From assembly GCA_907163375.1 (NCBI GenBank), contig CAJQUW010007910.1:1-64000 (forward strand): DNA of 64,000 nt, read 5' to 3'. The translations under genes and the position numbers were made by a program. Source of the DNA: Prostheceraeus crozeri (taxonomy: Eukaryota > Platyhelminthes > Polycladida > Euryleptidae). The notes under the pieces are model-generated. The model saw only the letters and a list, made by a program, of their open reading frames with translations, ran no database searches and was not told the DNA's origin. Below are positions 34,906 to 47,845 of the stretch, piece after piece; the first letter of the stretch is position 1; each line of letters starts with the position of its first letter.

Positions 34906-35268
34906 TCCTCACATTTTTATGTTGCTCGATGAAATGCAACCAAACTTGGTTTGAGACCTAGTATCTTCCAGATATAGGTGGGCGCTAAATGCAGGATATT
35001 CTAATGATTTTGTCAGCGTCAACTGTCTCTATGATTTTAAAGAACACGTTTTTTTTGTTCAAAGAACGAGAGACGGAATCCTCGCTTTTCTTGCGACTGA
35101 ATGGAATGCAAGTGCATGAGTCAACCTCTTTTTATTCTAAAACAAGTTATTGAATTTTTGAGTAGTTAACTTGGGCGGATTGAAATTATCTTTTTGCACC
35201 ATGTTTGGATTTAGTTAGGTCTCATGCCAAGTTTGGTTGCATTTCATTCTGCACCAGAAATGTGAGGA
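34906..35268. repeat. Foldback with 53-55 bp arms
   Basis: Arms 34906-34960 and 35216-35268 are inverted copies sharing TAGGTCTCA..CCAAGTTTGG and TTGCATTTCAT, with TGTGAGGA outside. The 255-base middle has no coding feature. Probably a MITE or part of one; no target duplication assigned. Confidence 0.6.
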
Positions 35269-36111
35269 TTTTTTCATAATTCATATTGAAATTATGTTTT
35301 TTTAAAAGTGTTGAAGGTCCTTGTCAGAATGAGCTGATTTTCCCCGCACCAGGCGCCAACCGATCTTAGAATAAGCTTGACTCTCGAGAAGCTTGAATTT
35401 ATCAAAATTTCGCCAGCAGAACAGAAAATGGATCATACAAAAATTTTCAAAAGTCAAAGATAGATCAAATATCAGTGTTTGGAGTTCACAGCTTTCATCT
35501 CTTTATTCAGAGTAGGTTTTAATGATATTATATAAATGGCTTCTATGAAACGCAAATTGATGGTATCGATTTATTTTGATTATTACTTTCATCACAATAA
35601 AGAAAATACTGCTTGAAGTTAATCATGAATCACTGTTACTCGTGGAGTTTGGTTGCAATGGAAAGCAATATGAGAAGATATGAAATAATACAAGGACTCG
35701 GTTGAATCGTTCGGAGAAAGTTACACCAATCGCTTTAGAAACTCATTTGATGATTGTATTTTTTATAGGCCACAATTTGATTTTTCTGACCATTGCCTTA
35801 CTCCGCATCATTATGTTGACGTCGTCTGTTAATGTTCACGATATCAAATGTAAATGCGAAGTGGATAAGCGAACTATCATACCAGAAATTTGTTGGCTGA
35901 GTGACAAAATGTTAGCTCTAAAATTTGAACTTGGTAAAAGTGACTTAAACTTGTTCAACTGATGTTCAAAATTGTTAAATTGCAATACTTCACTATATTA
36001 ATACTAGAATTAAAAGGGGTCTTTTTGTCACGATTTTGTCATTTTTCTTGTGAATTGTTCAGAAATTTTTGACGGATTTTAGTTGGCAACCCTGACTTGA
36101 AATACTTTGCT
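35269..36111. other. Gene-free spacer segment
   Basis: An open frame at 35702-35962 encodes a hydrophobic stretch, but it has no recognisable family and weak start context, so it is not called as a gene. Confidence 0.3.
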
Positions 36112-36575
36112 TATGTTCTTGTTAACATTTACTGAATGATGTTTTGCTTTTAAACCTACACAACCCATCCTCTTGGTGGATCGTTAGCTTTGATTGATGT
36201 AAACGCTCCACCTTTTGATCGGTTTCGCGATAGGTGAATCTACAAATGTATATTTCATGAGTAATCCTCAGGTAAGTGAGTAATATCTATTTGTTTCTAG
36301 AACTTATACAACTCATCTTGATGGATCGTTAACTGTTAGCTGTTATGTTCTTGTTAACATTTACTGAATGATATTTTGCTTTTAAACCTATACAACCAAT
36401 CGTCTTGGTGGATCGTTAGCTTTGATTGATGTTAACGCTCCACCTTTTGATCGGTTTAGCGATAGGTGAATCAACAAATTCATATTTCATGAATAATCCT
36501 CAGGTAAGTGAGTAATATCTATTTGTTTCTAGAACTTATACAACTCATCTTGATGGATCGTCAGCTGTGGTTGCA
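36112..36575. repeat. Tandem duplication of a 232 bp unit
   Basis: Unit 1 (36112-36343) and unit 2 (36344-36575) are head-to-tail copies with scattered substitutions, for example GATCGGTTTCGCGAT against GATCGGTTTAGCGAT. Each holds CTCAGGTAAGTGAGTAATAT, which contains a perfect splice-donor consensus, and TTTGTTTCTAGAAC, an acceptor-like string. No open frame links them. Confidence 0.85.
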
Positions 36576-36799
36576 TTATCATGAGGAAAGCACCTTTCAG
36601 GCGATCTGAGCCCCGCGTGTGAGTCATAGACTTCAAAAAACTACTTGATTCTTCTTGTCAACCACGAATAAGTGCTACCGGTACATGAACAGGTCAAACT
36701 TGCTTCAGCTTGTGATAATATGGAAGAACTTACTTGCATTGCACTATAACATTGGAAAACTTGACAAAATTCTATTAAAACTTGCCTTATTTACTCAAA

Positions 36800-36963
36800 A
36801 CTTACTTCCGTCGCGTTAAAACTTGTTTCCATTATGTTAAACTTACTTCCGTCGCGTTAAAACTTGTTTCCATTATGTTAAACTTACTTCCGTCGCGTTA
36901 AAACTTGTTTCCATTATGTTAAACTTACTTCCGTCGCGTTAAAACTTGTTTCCATTATGTTAA
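36800..36963. repeat. Minisatellite, four 41 bp units
   Basis: The unit ACTTACTTCCGTCGCGTTAA plus AACTTGTTTCCATTATGTTAA is repeated four times without a visible change. Diverged half units precede it (from about 36730) and a short piece follows. Confidence 0.95.
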
Positions 36964-37214
36964 ACTTAACTAGTTGCTTGTAAGCGTTTAGGTTTACGGA
37001 GGCAAGTTCTTGCAAGCTTTTGGAAAGTTTTGCAAAAATTTCTGACCCGGGACTCTCCGAATGTTTTGTAATCTTGGAATGTGATAAATTACATTGATCA
37101 CCAGTCGCGGGAATAATTTAATAATTATTGCTGAGACTACTCTTATATATACGTGCGTGTACACAATTCTTAATATTTTTGGACTTTTATGCATGCAGTA
37201 TGTTATGATTATGT

Positions 37215-37658
37215 GTGCATCCATTTGTCGAAAATCTATTTTTTATTTCCTACAAATTGTCACATGAATGTAATTTGAACCAGTCGGCAGTATGTGGATT
37301 AGTTGTGCCATGTAAGTCATCATGCAAATTGAGTACAAATCGATGTGCCTATGAATTGTCCCATCATCTGTTTGAAACTCTGTTTCATTATCTAAGAAAA
37401 AGACTTTCTGAAATTCTCTGTAAATGTTTTAATGATGTGAATTGCTTTTTAAAATATACTATGAATGTTAACGAATTGTGCCATTCGAAAGATGTTTTGC
37501 AAACTTATGTTTTTTTGCTTACAAAACAAAATCTTTATTGTCTATTTCAGAGAAAGAATCGCTGCCCCACGGCCACAAGAATCAACACTGAAAGTATGAA
37601 TGGATTTAACCAAATCAATTCAGCGAGTTCGTCCATATGGCGAGGGAGAATCTTTTGA
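37215..37658 (+). other. Unexplained 147-codon open frame
   Basis: The frame is cysteine- and histidine-bearing (LSHECNLNQSAVCG, VVPCKSSCKL) and contains an internal splice-acceptor-like TTTATTGTCTATTTCAG at about 37536-37552. I recognise no domain, and the AT-rich context makes chance possible. It is listed only because it is the longest frame in the spacer. Confidence 0.2.
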
Positions 37659-38159
37659 TCACTGTGTAGGCCTGGACTTGTTTCTGAGAGGTGAGTGATT
37701 TCTTGCACATTTTTGTCACTGTCTCCGAATGTTATGGTTTTGCAGTGATGCTATAATAAGCTGCAAATCCTTGGAACATTTCGTGGCAGTATGACGTAGA
37801 ACAACAATGTTTTTTTATTTTTTATGTAAATGTTAAATGTTTGCAGGGCTAAGAATTGGTGATCGCGAATAAAGCTATAATTGTAAACTGTAATTAGCAG
37901 TTTTATAATGCGAATTAGAAAGTGACAAGGTTGATGAGAAGTGTAGAATTCATTTTTGATTGAGGATAAATGTTTAACAGGTATTCTATATTCCCTAATT
38001 TGATAACTTCGACAGAAATGAGAGGGAGTAGTACATTGAATAATTTCATAATTGACCTAGAATGGGGTAGAAATAAGAGATAGTAATAAAATGTAAGCCT
38101 GTAGGGGGCTACTGCTATGGGTACCATGGTAGAAATTCTATATATCAGTTGCATTATAA

Positions 38160-38286
38160 GTGGATTTTAGGTTGAAATTCTAGTTGAAGTTCTACTATTT
38201 TTCTAGCTAGAATGCGCCGGGACATTTCTATATCTAGATTCCAGCTAGAATTTCTAGTTAGATTCTAGATTCCATTTTTCACCGGG
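38160..38286. repeat. TTCTAG-rich transposon terminus abutting block copy 2
   Basis: Read from the right edge inward, the sequence is CCCGGTGAAAAATGGAATCT followed by alternating CTAGAATC, TTCTAGC and CTAGAAAT motifs. A CCC start and dense subterminal repeats resemble the other CCC-ended elements. Its outer edge coincides with the first base of the second block. The left partner terminus was not found. Confidence 0.5.
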
Positions 38287-38313
38287 AATGCAAGAATAAA
38301 ACAACACTATGCG

Positions 38314-38494
38314 TCAATTCTTACTTAATCTTTGAATATCTTTCAAAGATTCTGTCAGAATCTTTGTAAGATCGTGGAAGATACAGCAAGATCTGATCAG
38401 AATCTGACAGAAAATGTAGGATCTTTGTAAGATTCTGCCAGATTCTTATGCTTAAATGGGATTCTGACAGAATCTTAGAATCTTTAGATTTTTC
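38314..38494. repeat. AGATTCTG-type subterminal repeat array (copy 2)
   Basis: Identical to the array at 8105-8285; read as the 3' terminal region of the CACTA-like element. Confidence 0.5.
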
Positions 38495-38722
38495 GCTCTC
38501 AATTGATTATCGCTCATCCTTGAGCATTTTAATGTTGGCCTAATTAAGCTACATGTCCCGTAATATGAGATAACCAGTATATCCGTTGAACAACCGAGAC
38601 AATTACTCCATAACGACTGATTCGAAGAAAAAATGGACAAACTTTTTTGAAGTGCTTGTTTTATTCCAGTTTAAAAAGAAGGCAAAAGAGTGTAAAGTTA
38701 AAAAGTTCAAAAACACTATCAG

Positions 38723-41700
38723 TTAGCAAAACTTTCCAATCTTCCAAGACCATTTCTCCAAATCACGAATTCTTTGGTTTATGGAACGTCTGATAACGTC
38801 CCTATCATATTCTCCGAACATGTTGTCCACATGATCTGAAATTAAAAAGAATATTCTTTTGAGCCGCTGATCTGCAATCATTTCATGTTTTCTTAGTGCA
38901 TCTTCAATGATAATGACGGCCTGCGAATTCCCTTTCAATGCTAAATTTGTTCAATCATTGAATAACGAAGTTTTTATCAGTCAGAATAATAATCAAAATC
39001 TTGAATAAATCTCAGTCATATCCAGCTTTAATGCGAGTCGGTTAATAATTAAATAGATCATTGAATACTAAGAAGACTACCAAACATTTAAAGAAAATCT
39101 GCATTTCACTGTGACTTAGCTTTTTCTGCTGCGCAACATGCAAGTGACATAAAGGGAGGGTGGGGCAAATTGAGCATGTTTTTGAACTTTTCTCAACGGT
39201 TTTAATATTCTAAATCAAATGGGCCACAATAAAACTCGGATGAGAAGTTTAGAGCATGCTAAGTTATAATCTGAGCTGTTTCTCTGATATTTCATCTCCT
39301 CACAATTTTAATTTTAAAATGTTTACCAAAGTGGCTCAATGTGCACCATTTGTGGGGCACATTGAATTACCTTTATTCATTACTCTACTGTTCAACTTTA
39401 CTAGATTTTATGTGTCAGATCTATAGCTTCAGTTCATGAATAATCGAAATCAAATAACAAATTCACAGCTTGAGATTTTTATTGGCAAAAATGATAGCAT
39501 ATGTTTGATATGAAAAATACATGTTAGTTTCTGACAGTAAAATGTTCATGGACTTTCAGAATTCTAAGATTAGTAACATTATTTATGATAGAAGAGCATT
39601 CGTAAGAGCATTAATGCTATGACTCACAAAATTATATTCATCATTGTAATCAATAAGAGCATGATTGTGGATTTTGCGCATTATATGTAGACATGACACG
39701 CGTAGGCCTAAGAAAAAAAGCTGAGAAATCACCAAACACCAAAACTAGAAGCATTAACAATTCAATTTTTTTGACCAGCAAATGAGGCTCTAATGTTCAA
39801 AGCCGAATCATTTTGATTGAGATCAATGTGCAATATTGAGATATACGCCGGCTATTCGCAATGGTTATGAATTGCCTACGCTATATTTTGACGATTAGTA
39901 ACACTCAGATTTAATATATTTTACAACTGTACTTACGTTTTAGCTGACTGACGATCTCTGATGGAATCAATCGAGACTCATCAGTTTTTTTCTGCGGCTC
40001 CATAATTTTCCCGCGCACGTCCTTCATCAATATATTCAAAATTTTCCAGGCCATCTGCCGTTCATCTGCAGCATACAGCTTCGCAATATCCACATCCTCA
40101 TTATTATAGTTTTTGATGATCTGAAATTCAGTTATTTTGTCAAAATACTTGTACAGTAGCATATTTTCACAAATTGATGAAAATCTAAGCACAGTGTCAT
40201 GCATGCTCTAATTTATCAGAAAAAATATGCTTCCCTGTTTGATCCTCTATTTTTCTCGCCTTCGAAATCATAGAATAATGACAATGGAATATCATCAACT
40301 TAAAAAACAGATATCGTTTCGACCAGTGCTGATGGGAAGTCATGATCTATAGACGACCAGACGAGAGGACTCCCTTTTGATTAAGGTCCGATACAAATTA
40401 TCCGGCGCCAAAATTCAGAAAAATTCAAAGATGAACACACCCATGCAATTGCAGAAAAACAGCAAGAAACATAATGATGGCGATCAAAAGTATAGTCATG
40501 CTCATGCAGGGCGAAAATTGAACTTACGTATGACTTGTGCTTAACCTTGGTCGGTTTGTTTTTTTCCTCCATCAAAGTTAGCATTTTCACTGCAATCAAT
40601 GTACACATGCGTGCAAGTAACTTTTCAAAACACAAAGAACTTAGTTATTTTGGAAGTTTCCCTGTCGGTCTTAATAAGTAAGGTAGGTTTACAGTAATGC
40701 TACCATACTTTTCCGGAAGATAGCAGTAGCTAGTAAGCTTTTGGCTCTCAATGTTAGTTAATAATATCTATCATGCAATGAAAATGTCGGCTGCATATGT
40801 TGTTCATCAAGCTGAGCGTTTCAAATATACGTTTGACAACAATTATACCACTGATTTGATTTTTTTGTGATTCCATCGACATTGAAGAAATAAAACCAGC
40901 ATTGAAACCAAGCATTTGAGAATGGCAGAACTTACGATTCGTTTCCTTGATAATCCTCAGTTCTGATCAGATAGATTTATTGATCTCGACCAATTGCATC
41001 AATAAAGGAGATCTTTTAATTTTCGTCGCATTGGTTGTGGGTTGGGAAGGCAAAGATGCTGTGTCGCAGCAGACTTCCTGCAGCGGTGATCTTGCACAAG
41101 TCGTAGCACCGTCTGTCTCATCTGGCCATCTCAAAGAGGGAGATACGGGCGTCTGACGTGGTGTCCTTAGTAGAGAAGACGTGCGGACAACCTCTATGTT
41201 CCGAATCTGTTCTTGTTTCTTTGACTGCAAAATAGTTTTAATGAATTTTACGTTTGAGAAACGCTTCTGATATAACAAAGCAAAATTGATGATGTATGAA
41301 AAAAAGTGCTGACGTTGATAAATAAGTAAACAATCACAACTAAGACCTTGCGGTTATGCGGCTTAAAATACCATTGAGTTCTTAATAAACTATGAATGGA
41401 CGCGGTTTGGTGAATGATCTCACTTACTTTACCAATAGGTGCATTTTCCGGCTCTTTCAGCGCGTCCACCAGGCTGTCTGTCGACACTCCTTCATCTATC
41501 ACGTCTTCGAGCCTATTGGAAAGTTCGACCATCTCATCTATGTGCCCTCGACCGATAACCATGGCAGATCATTTTTCTCCACTACTCTTTAGTGTGACAC
41601 AATCCCTCTGAAAGCAGAAAATAGCGAAAGAATGAATTACCGGAATCGCTCTCTCTCTCTCTCTCTCTCTCTTTCACACACACACATATGCTCACAGACT

Positions 41701-41889
41701 CACACTCACCTCATTCAATGCGAGTCTGTCTTCCACTGGCATGTCAATGAAGCTACTGCCAATATAAATTGGCTCACTGTAAGTCTTTGTTTTCAAATAG
41801 TAAAAAAGGAAATAGTCTGCTTGACCAGGAAGACCAGGGAATGATTGGGGCTTTTGCTTCCTCGGACGTTTTGCTGGGGGCGTCGACAT
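38723..41889 (-). pseudogene. Six-exon accessory gene of the CACTA-like element (copy 2)
   Basis: Exons are 41889-41710, 41607-41428, 41224-40936, 40589-40528, 40120-39937 and 38835-38723. Sequence, splice sites and both in-frame TGA codons are the same as in copy 1, so the decay preceded the duplication. Only the CT microsatellite in intron 1 differs, by 4 bases. Confidence 0.6.
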
Positions 41890-42566
41890 TCTGAAAAATT
41901 CATTTGAATTAGATAATTTAAAAATGAACCTGACATAGGGACTAAGGCACATTCCAACAGAAAGTTGGAAAGAGTAGTATAGGTCAGTATATAGCAAAAA
42001 ATACAAAGATGTGCGGTAATGCAGATAGCTTGTGGAAATTACAAAATCTATTCTACCATGAGATTCGTTTGTTAATACCAATGACAAACTTCCTTTAAGT
42101 TTCAAAATCGGAACTTGACCCTTTCCATAATCTCAGAGACTTGAGGATGTTCAGTGGATCAATTTTATGAATTCTCATTTTACTTGCACATATTGTTGTC
42201 AAAACATCAGGAAAGTCAAGCAAAATAATAGTATACACGTAGGTTAGAAAAAGCGATTTATGATGATGATTGCTAAAGTTGATCAATTGTGAATAACTGC
42301 GGATATATTGTCAAAAAACTAAAGTGAAAACTTGTCCAACTTCTGAGGCGTCGAATCATCAAAACAAGGATAACTTTCATCTTCAGAAATTAGATTGCAA
42401 TTAATTAATTCAAGCGTCTTCTATTGAACAACGCTTTCTATGACTTAACAATTACTTACAGATACCCTTTAGGACCTTTTCAAAATATAAGCAGTAAACC
42501 ATGCCAATAAAACATACTGAAAGAAAAACACTGCTTGTGCGAATGGTGGTACCCACGTGACATTTA

Positions 42567-43641
42567 TTAGGCATAATCGCTGAAATGTATTACTGGAATC
42601 AAAACTTCAACATCAGCGCTGTCTAAGTTAACTGAAATTTGTATGCATAAACATGATATGTTTAAAACATGAACGTGCCTGGACAACGATGTTTGTGAAG
42701 AAATTATTACAATGTCATCAAACAAATCAAATAACGAAATTATTGGACTATCAAAAGTCATTTCCTGATGAAATTGTTGAACAACTTCAAAAGTTTCAAT
42801 GTCGGCCACAGTCTGACCTTCACTAGGATAAAATCTTTGAATGATCCCATATTTGACAGCTCTTTCTGATTCATGAAATTTACAAATGTAACTGCAAGAA
42901 TTTTGTTTCCGAGGATAATGTATGCTGTGGTACACCAACCCACGAATTTTGCATCGATCTTTATCTATTAACAGTGCTTCTACAGCACTGTGATCGTTGA
43001 AAAATGATGGAACACTGCTTTTGAAATTAGATTTGCTGACTATAGAGAGATTAGCCTTCCGCAAAAAGGACTTCTCGACTATCTGCTTTCCGTGATACTT
43101 ACTTCCATGAAACAAAGACTTAAGAGACTTGATATTGCGTTCAAAAGCAAACATTGACGCAACATGCAATGGTCCAAAACGTGATGCGTCCTCAAGTATG
43201 TGATACAATAAATGAACGTTGAGAGTCATCAACTTAGGAGGAAAAACTTTTTTAAACAGAAAACTAAATCGATCTAAGAAGGTGCGTGCAGCGATCAGAA
43301 TGTCAGCAGATAATGGAGATTTGTTAAGAACTTTAACAAATAATATCAAACAGAAAATACACTCCCTTATTTCTTCATTTCGCTGAAAACTGCAAATAAT
43401 TGGGAAGCATATATATACAAAAAAATTACGGAATTCATGAGCTTTCCATACACTCATATCACGTATCCTTCGGAAGCGAGAACACCAATGAGGAACTTTC
43501 ACATTTTCAATGCACTTTTCTACGTAGCTTATAGTATGCCGTCTTCCAATGTAAAATCGTTCAGTGTGATACCTAGAATTAAAAAAAGCATTCAATATCA
43601 TCTTAAAAATGCCTTCATAAATGCAGTGCATTGGATCTATA
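42567..43641 (-). pseudogene. CACTA/Tnp2-type transposase, C-terminal part (copy 2)
   Basis: Same as 12362-13436: the DPMHCIYEGIF block and the FAFERN glutamate region, ending at 42567. The upstream half is at 51318-52767 beyond the inserted element. Confidence 0.75.
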
Positions 43642-44848
43642 ATCCCAGTAAACATGTGACGTCAGCGGGATGTCATGACGACGTCATTCCAGGATGGCCC
43701 ACGTACGTCTTATTTGACAGTAAAAAAGACGTCACAGCGGAAGCATCACAGGACGTCAGTATGACATCCCGCCGGGACATCCCACGTACGTCACAGCGGA
43801 ACTCTCACAGGACGTCAGTCTGACATCCCGCCGGGACATCCAACGTACGTCTTCAAAGTGCTCCTACGAGACGTCCTAATGAGTCACTTGACATCGTGAC
43901 AGACATCCCATTACCATACTTAAAACTAGTTTCAATCATTTACCCAATTATGAAGATAGCGAAAACATTGGAATCATCTGTGTATAATTATATTTTCGCA
44001 AATTATCTAAGTATTTCTGTTTGCATACACGTTCCACTTGAGACAAAAGCAGACGCTGATAAATCACGGATCCTTCTTCGATATTCCATTGACCTTTTGT
44101 AAGCACGACGTACCTGAAGTAAGAAACAGCAAAATTTTCATTAGATCACAAAAATTACATACACATAGGCATACATATACAACGCTCAAAAGAGAAATCA
44201 CTATATTAGAATATCAATATCTAATATGATGAAATTGCTCATCAGAGGTATCGAAATGCATGCCTATTGAATTTGAGTCAACGTAGAGAAGATGCTTCGA
44301 CATGTAGGCATATAGGGCCTACATTGAATATGAACAATATATAATTCTGTATAGTTCGTAAAATATAAAATTTCTTTCATTGACATGAGGCACAACTGAT
44401 CCAAAATAAAAGTTTCTTCATGCTTGTTGCCTAAAATCTAGAGGCTATCGAAGCTAAATTATAAATTGAAGACATAATTAGAAACTAAAATTTAGAAAAA
44501 CATACATTTTAAAATTCACATTGTCATTATATTTTGAATGCATGCAATGCTCTGCATCTGGACAGGGACACAATTTTTGATATATTTTTGATTTTTGACC
44601 ATCTTCGGATATTTATCGCCTGTAAAATTAGATCATGAATTTTAACATGATTTTGCATTAATACTGTACAACCCAATAAAATTTGACATTCATATGATGA
44701 GAGAATTCCTTGTTTAGATAGTATTTCCTCTGTTTTTCAAGCAAATGCGGGACAAGCGACCATCATCTTCCGGCTACAGGCTATTTACACACAATTAATT
44801 GCACAATCATGATAAAATTAATCATCATAATTATCAATAAATAAAAAA

Positions 44849-45152
44849 AAGCCACTAGATTTATTTTGATAAAATTAAAAACTAATTCTTGCACAATGTC
44901 TTTCGCCCAATCTTATTTAAGTATAAACGTGGACTGAATATAAAATACAAAATCTAGAATCATATAAGCATACTTCTGCAGTAATATATCTATGAACAAT
45001 CCTTTTGTTCATAGATTCATTGCTGTAGAAGTATGATTTCAGATTTTGTATTTTATATTCAATCCTGCGCATGTTTGCACTTGAATAAGAATGGACGAAA
45101 TGCATTGTGCAAGAATTAGTTTTTAATTTTATCAAAATGAATTTAGTGGCTT
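44849..45152. repeat. 304 bp foldback element (copy 2)
   Basis: Same as 14644-14947. Confidence 0.7.
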
Positions 45153-45227
45153 TAGTTATAAACTGAGTAAAGGGTAATCATTTTTTAGACATCATAATTA
45201 TCATCAAATAATAAACGTTTTGTTCTA

Positions 45228-46375
45228 CAGATTGTTTCATAAAAAATGGATCACCCTTAAACATCGCCTTAACTTCAACTTTGTCTAACTCCGCCAAACT
45301 TGAACGAATTTCTCTGAAATTTGGAAGATATGTCAGTTGTACTTACTAATATCATTATTGGAAATTTCAAGCATGAATATTGAGTTGTTTTCCTGTTATA
45401 GATGAAAGAGTAGTAGATAATTTGATCTTCATTTAGCAATGTTACACAAAATCATACCTCACTCTTATAAAATTACATTTGTTTCCTTTGTTATGTAATA
45501 TGTTGTTCTACAAGCCAAAAGCTATCAAGCAAAACAAAAATAAAGAAAATCGGTCAATCAGAGCCAATATAGCACCATTATTCATCAACAATAATGTAAC
45601 TGCTACATGTGATTAACTGGACTTCATGCTCCATAGTTTCCTGACTTCGTTGCGGTGGTGTTGGCAGCACTCCTGATTGCTTTCAGCTAGAAATCTATCT
45701 CTCACCGGTTGAAAACAATACAAAGCACAAATGAACAATAACGAGATCGCATTCACAAAAGGCAAAGTGTCAGCTGGCATTTGGACCAATGGCCGCTTTG
45801 AACTTCACATACAGCAAGGAACCATGAATTCTGAACGCTATGTGAATGTTTTACGAATGAACATTGGCCAAATGACAGATCAACTTGGTGATCCATCGAC
45901 TTGGTTATTTATGGATGATAATGCTACGTGTCACAGGAGTAGTAGAGTCAACTTATGCAAGTCTCAATTAGGGCTTAGGACATTATCTTGGCCAGCTCGT
46001 TCTCCTGATCTGAATCCTATAGAAAATGTATGGAGTATTCTAAAACGTAACGTTCGTCGTTCACTGCTACCTACAGATGGCGTATCACAACTTACGTCAC
46101 TGTTAAAGAGAGTGGAGAAAGTTAGATCAGTCAAAAATCAACGATATCATCGAATCAATGCCTAGACGAATTGGTAATGTCATTGACAATAAGGGTAGGG
46201 CCACAAAATATTGGCTTCTTTAGAACCGTTACTGTATCATAGCTTATCAGATTATATAAGGACATTTAGATATATTAGGGACATGAAATAACCTGAAAAA
46301 TTCTTTCTGTATCATACTTATGTTTGTTTTATTTAGTCAAATTTTAGGATGATCCACTTTTTATGAAACGGACTG
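45228..46375 (+). mobile_element. Tc1-like element, internally deleted (copy 2)
   Basis: Same as 15023-16170, with TA on both sides. The transposase remnant is at 45731-46165. Confidence 0.85.
45731..46165 (+). pseudogene. Tc1 transposase, C-terminal DDE fragment (copy 2)
   Basis: Identical 144-residue frame with MDDNATCH and DLNPIENVW; lacks the DNA-binding part and the first catalytic aspartate. Confidence 0.85.
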
Positions 46376-47845
46376 TATTTACAACATAATACAAACATAA
46401 CGTTTTATTATAATTAAATCGAATACAGGCCTATTTTATGTAGCCCAGAATGTGTTCCTAACCTTACAAATATGCAAATTATAATATTGTCATGTTTGCA
46501 ACCATTTCATAAAAATCCAGGCTAGCAAAAGATACATTGCATCCAATACATTCATGAGAAAAGCAAATTATTTATTCATTCATTTTCGCAATAATTGATA
46601 ACATTCAACAAAATAAGCTTATTTGAATATTATTCAACAAAACTTATGTATGTGCACGCATTACGAGATTGCAAACTGATATGTGTGACGTACAATCGTC
46701 CAATTATTCAAATATACAGTAGAATCATAATCATTATCTAGATTTGCTTAATAAGCTTAGATACCTGTACCTTACATTATTACATTGTTACAGTACATTT
46801 AAATTATTCACTTACGTAAAAAAATCAATGCACAATCACAACATTTTGATCGTCAAAATGGTTGCCTATGCATTGTCATTTATAATCCTATGGTACAAAC
46901 TTCAGTATTTTGCAGAAAACTTTAAGTATTATATTGATGATCACACAACAGTTCAATAACAGGAAGATGAAAATGTTCGAATAGCGTTCCTTTTTAAGCA
47001 TGGCAAAATGTATGTAAAGCCTCTAATTATGGTAAATTATCTTCGGCGGGAGGAACTAATCTGATTCCAATTCGAGAGCCACGAAATTTGAAACAAATTA
47101 ATTGATATCAAATGATGCCATGTTTTATAGACAATTAAAATATTTTTTCTTTTATTTTTGCGATTTCATGAATTAGCTTCAACATTTATAATAATTTCGT
47201 GAAAATAGACTTATAACTAATCCAGTGAGTAGTTAATTCACTTAAACTTAATAAGAAGTGAAAAGAGTAGACATCTCACCTGAAAACTCCGGCAATTGAT
47301 GATATCAATCATCGAAAACATTTTGTTGTACTGCATTAGACTATTTTCTTGTCAGAGATCACGAGATGAAATTCGAAGCCTTGGTTTTCAGCGACTAATG
47401 TAGGAGATAAAGTCAAGTCACTAAATATGAGGTGAACCAAATCGCAAGATGTTTTGTAAGATGATAAAGGCAAAAGCTTAGTCGTCAACTGCTGGTCTGC
47501 AACTTGAAAATAGAAATAAATGAATTGATTGTGGAGGTCGAATATGGGTGGTGGATTTAAGTTCCTCCAAATGTCGAAAGGAAAGGTGCTCGAGGCGTCG
47601 TTTAAGAAAGTTTGGTCTAAGTCGTAGACTTATCACTAAACCGTATCGCAAAACATGAATCACGTTCGATGCGCAGTGCGAGTAACATGAATGAAATGAA
47701 GGACTGCTTGTACGTTTCCTCTCGCTGTCATGTGATTATCGATAGTGACGTGTTGATTGAAGGTCATTCGCCCAGGCGGTAGTAGGGAAATAATCTGTGC
47801 GCAGTTCTCCTCTATTCAGAAATGTAATACGAGGGCTGCACTTAA

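Noticed and set aside
36800-36963. Regular array considered as a CRISPR
   Set aside because: The 41 bp units abut with no spacers, in animal DNA; it is a minisatellite.
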